The translations under genes were made by a program, and so were the position numbers. 15,861 bases of DNA from an uncultured Microcaldota archaeon (lineage in GTDB: Archaea > Micrarchaeota > Micrarchaeia > Anstonellales > Anstonellaceae), in the NCBI GenBank assembly GCA_903923795.1, contig CAIXYX010000045.1:1-15861 (forward strand), read 5' to 3'. Position 1 is the stretch's first letter. Every line of letters begins with the position of its first letter. The notes below the pieces were generated by a model that was not told the DNA's origin, made no database searches, and saw only the letters and a program-made list of their open reading frames with translations. Positions 13,725 to 15,861 of this stretch are shown piece after piece.

Positions 13725-14918
13725 CTATGCCGGCAGCACCTCATCCAAAATGGCTAATGCCTTCTCGAAATCTGCGCGGGGCGTGTTGAGCGGGGGCAGG
13801 AGGCGGATGACAGTCTCGCCAGATGCCAGCACCAAGAGGCCTTTTGCTTGCGCTGCCTGCAATGTTGCTTTGCTCTCAACTTTGAGCTCGATGCCTATCA
13901 TCAAGCCGCGGCCGCGCACTTCGGAGATGCAGGAATGCCTGGCGGCGAGTTCGCGCAATTTGTCCATCAGCCATTCGCCGTTAGCGCGGACATTTTCCAA
14001 AATATTTTCCTGCTCGAGCACATCAAGAGTTGCATTTGATACCGCGCAAGCGAAAGGATTTCCACCAAATGTTGAGCCGTGCTCCAATGGCTTGAAGGCA
14101 CAGGCTGATTCTTGGGCGATGAGCGCGCCGATTGGCACACCTCCGCCCAAACCTTTTGCGAGCGTGACAGCATCTGGCTTGATTTGGAAATGCTCGAATG
14201 CGAAAAACTTGCCGGTGCGGCCCGTGTCAGTCTGGATGCCGTCGATTATGAGCAATGCTCCTGCGGCTGTGCAAATCTCGCGAGCGGCTTGCAAGTATTC
14301 GGCCATTGCAGGGCGGATGCCGCCTTCTCCTTGGATGACTTCGAGGAAAACGGCGGCGGTGTCTGACGTGACAGCGGTGCGCAGACTCTCGATGTCGTTG
14401 AAACGAACTCTTGCCACTGGACCGAGCAGAGGCTCGAACCTCTCGCGGTATTTTGGCTTGAACGTCAGGCTAAGGCTTCCGACTGTGCGGCCGTGGAATG
14501 CATTCATGGCGGCGACAAGGCCTTTTCTGCCGGTCTTTGCGCGGGCTAACTTGATGGCTGCCTCGATTGCTTCGGTGCCCGAATTGCACAAGAAGACGCG
14601 GCCATTAGTGCCGGTCGCCGAATGCCATAAGCCTACCAGCCTCTCCTCGAGGCGCGCGCGCTCGTTGTTTGCGAAAGACTCGTTGCAGGTGAGGAGCGTG
14701 TTTGCTTGATGCGTGATGGCTTGCGCGAGCTTCGGATGGGCATGGCCCAAAATGGCGATGCCTATACCGGAAGTGAAGTCTATGTACTCTTTGCCGTCCG
14801 CGTCCCAGACATGGCTGCCCGAACCCCGAACAAGAGCTATGCCGCGCTTTGGGTAGATGCCCATTTCGTGCGAATTCTCGGATTCGACGAGAGATGCGTT
14901 TGTGTTGTTTACGACCAT
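13725..14918 (-). CDS. lysJ: [LysW]-aminoadipate/glutamate semialdehyde aminotransferase
   Basis: A PLP-dependent class III aminotransferase that turns the LysW-bound semialdehyde into LysW-bound lysine or ornithine. The 397-residue protein has NSGTEAIEAAIKLAR (112-126), FHGRT (141-145), EVIQGEGG (193-200), the PLP aspartate in LLIIDGIQT (D226), and the Schiff-base lysine in TLAKGLGGGVPIG (K255). GSTFGGNPFACAV follows. One oddity is that the usual DEVQTG after the PLP aspartate reads DGIQTD, so two normally conserved residues are changed. I chose the ATG at 14918; a TTG three codons earlier is in frame. It lies between lysZ (33 bases upstream) and lysK. ArgD-type activity is also possible, since the family overlaps, but LysZ and LysK beside it favour the LysW route. 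Confidence 0.92.
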   Translation of the reverse strand: MVVNNTNASLVESENSHEMGIYPKRGIALVRGSGSHVWDADGKEYIDFTSGIGIAILGHAHPKLAQAITHQANTLLTCNESFANNERARLEERLVGLWHSATGTNGRVFLCNSGTEAIEAAIKLARAKTGRKGLVAAMNAFHGRTVGSLSLTFKPKYRERFEPLLGPVARVRFNDIESLRTAVTSDTAAVFLEVIQGEGGIRPAMAEYLQAAREICTAAGALLIIDGIQTDTGRTGKFFAFEHFQIKPDAVTLAKGLGGGVPIGALIAQESACAFKPLEHGSTFGGNPFACAVSNATLDVLEQENILENVRANGEWLMDKLRELAARHSCISEVRGRGLMIGIELKVESKATLQAAQAKGLLVLASGETVIRLLPPLNTPRADFEKALAILDEVLPA

Positions 14919-14951
14919 ATCGATCAACTCAGTTATTTGTGATTTACCAAT

Positions 14952-15809
14952 TCAATTCTTTGTGATGTGGGTGCCTGCGCCCGCGAGCAGCTTGGTGATA
15001 GGCGCAGGCACTGCGCCATTGCCGATAATCACTTCGCTCACGCCGCCATTGATTGCCTCGATGCAGCCCATGAGCTTTTTCTTCATGCCGCCCGATGCCT
15101 TGCCTGCGCCGGCATTCTGCATGGCGGCCTCGAGTTCGGAGGAGGTGAGGGCGGGCACGAGGTCGTTTGGGAAATTCTTGTAGTAGCCATCCACATCGGT
15201 GAGCGAAATGGCCTTGTCTGCATGAAGCGCCGAAGCGAGGGAGGCCATGAGCCTATCACCGTCGATGTTGAGCGGAGTGTTCGATTCACTGATGGCCAAT
15301 GCGGCCACCACAGGAGTATAACCTGATGCGAGAAGAGCATGAAGCAGTTCGGCATTCACCTTCTCTATTTTGCCGGTGAAATCGTCTCGGATCATCTTCT
15401 GCTTGCCGGAATCATCTACTGCCGTGAATATTTTCTGCTTGGCTTGCACAACCTTGCCATCAAGGCCAGACAGACCGACAGCATTGACACCTGCCGAATG
15501 CAACGCGCAGACTATCTGCGAATTCGCCTGCCCGCCGCAAGCCATGGTGTAGAGCTGGATAATTTCGGCATCGGTTGCTCTTGACTTGACGCCGGTCGGC
15601 GAGGTGTGGAATCTTGGTGTGATATTCATGCGCTTGCACAGCTCATTTGTCTGGGCAGAGCCGCCGTGCGCGATGATGAAAGAATATTTGGATTGGAGAG
15701 AGGCGAGGTCGGTAGAGATGGAGGCGAGGGCTTGCGCCGAACTTGCAGTGGAGCCGCCTATCTTGATGACGATGAGGGGCTTGGGGATGGTGTGAGCAGT
15801 GACAGGCAT
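14952..15809 (-). CDS. lysZ: [LysW]-aminoadipate/glutamate kinase
   Basis: An amino acid kinase that phosphorylates the side-chain carboxylate of LysW-bound aminoadipate or glutamate. The 285-residue protein has VIKIGGS (14-20, ATP site), IIAHGGSAQTNEL (45-57), TGVKSRATD (72-80, matching the archaeal LysZ GxxSRxTD pattern rather than ArgB), NIDGDRLMASLA (181-192), and GGMKKK (240-245) near the nucleotide site. The protein is cytoplasmic. GAGGTT lies about 10 bases before the ATG at 15809, just past the end of lysY. N-acetylglutamate kinase (ArgB) is the alternative; the SR-T-D motif and the lysK neighbour make LysZ more likely. Confidence 0.92.
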   Translation of the reverse strand: MPVTAHTIPKPLIVIKIGGSTASSAQALASISTDLASLQSKYSFIIAHGGSAQTNELCKRMNITPRFHTSPTGVKSRATDAEIIQLYTMACGGQANSQIVCALHSAGVNAVGLSGLDGKVVQAKQKIFTAVDDSGKQKMIRDDFTGKIEKVNAELLHALLASGYTPVVAALAISESNTPLNIDGDRLMASLASALHADKAISLTDVDGYYKNFPNDLVPALTSSELEAAMQNAGAGKASGGMKKKLMGCIEAINGGVSEVIIGNGAVPAPITKLLAGAGTHITKN

Positions 15810-15827
15810 GGAGAGCTAACCTCGTCT

Positions 15828-15861
15828 TTAGATTGGATGAAAGCCCGGCACCCACAAGCCC
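15828..15861 (-). CDS. lysY: C-terminal end of lysY/argC-type reductase (partial)
   Basis: Only the last ten codons are visible, reading GLWVPGFHPI before a TAA at 15828-15830; the frame enters from the right edge. The ending resembles the GLxxxGFHP close of ArgC/LysY proteins, which reduce the LysW-bound acyl phosphate. The position just ahead of lysZ, 18 bases away, also fits the usual gene order. Too little is present for certainty. Confidence 0.6.
   Translation of the reverse strand, partial: GLWVPGFHPI

Noticed and set aside
13750..14709. Long (319-codon) plus-strand frame antisense to lysJ
   Set aside because: It is a GC-rich shadow of the aminotransferase; its translation shows no family motif and is Ser/Arg/Pro-rich, as expected of an antisense frame.

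Overview
This looks like chromosomal DNA from an archaeon. The supporting evidence is an archaeal-length phenylalanyl-tRNA synthetase beta chain, the LysW-type lysine/ornithine pathway, TATA-like boxes about 26 bp ahead of several start codons (leaderless transcription), and secreted COG1361/CARDB-like proteins beside a MacB-like ABC transporter. The DNA is GC-rich and tightly packed. Many proteins match no family I recognise, which would fit a DPANN-type lineage (Micrarchaeota or Diapherotrites, for example), but the window alone cannot settle that. All genes but one are on the minus strand, so they are read from right to left.

Region by region, in order of transcription. (1) 15861-12631: the end of lysY, then lysZ, lysJ and lysK. 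This is a run of consecutive steps that work on an amino acid carried by LysW; lysW and lysX are not in view and may lie beyond the right edge. (2) 11978-12607, plus strand: a YkgJ-type cysteine-cluster protein, divergent from (3) 11921-10646: two small unknown proteins followed by an UlaG-like metallo-beta-lactamase-fold hydrolase. (4) 10591-6964: a four-gene block that looks like a DNA-translocation module. It holds a two-helix membrane protein resembling the N-terminal half of VirB4, a HerA/VirB4-type ATPase, a coiled-coil protein with a C-terminal winged helix, and a tiny basic protein. Genes two to four overlap end to start. (5) 6913-5267: pheT. (6) 5281-5191: a six-unit degenerate tandem repeat running from the last pheT codons to the promoter of (7) a winged-helix regulator that overlaps a four-helix membrane protein (5164-4348). 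(8) 4311-4142: a T-rich terminator and a spacer with a hairpin and repeated C-runs, leading into (9) 4141-1: a MacB-like ATPase, a secreted CARDB-like membrane-anchored protein, a MacB/FtsX permease, and a lipoprotein with a degenerate cytochrome-b5-like domain that runs off the left edge.

The best candidates for something undescribed are the 6964-10591 translocation-like module and the ABC-transporter operon, which carries a CARDB-like protein and a b5-like, sequon-rich lipoprotein but no visible MacA-type adaptor. No rRNA, tRNA, CRISPR array or insertion sequence was seen, and no gene-free stretch exceeds about 210 bases.
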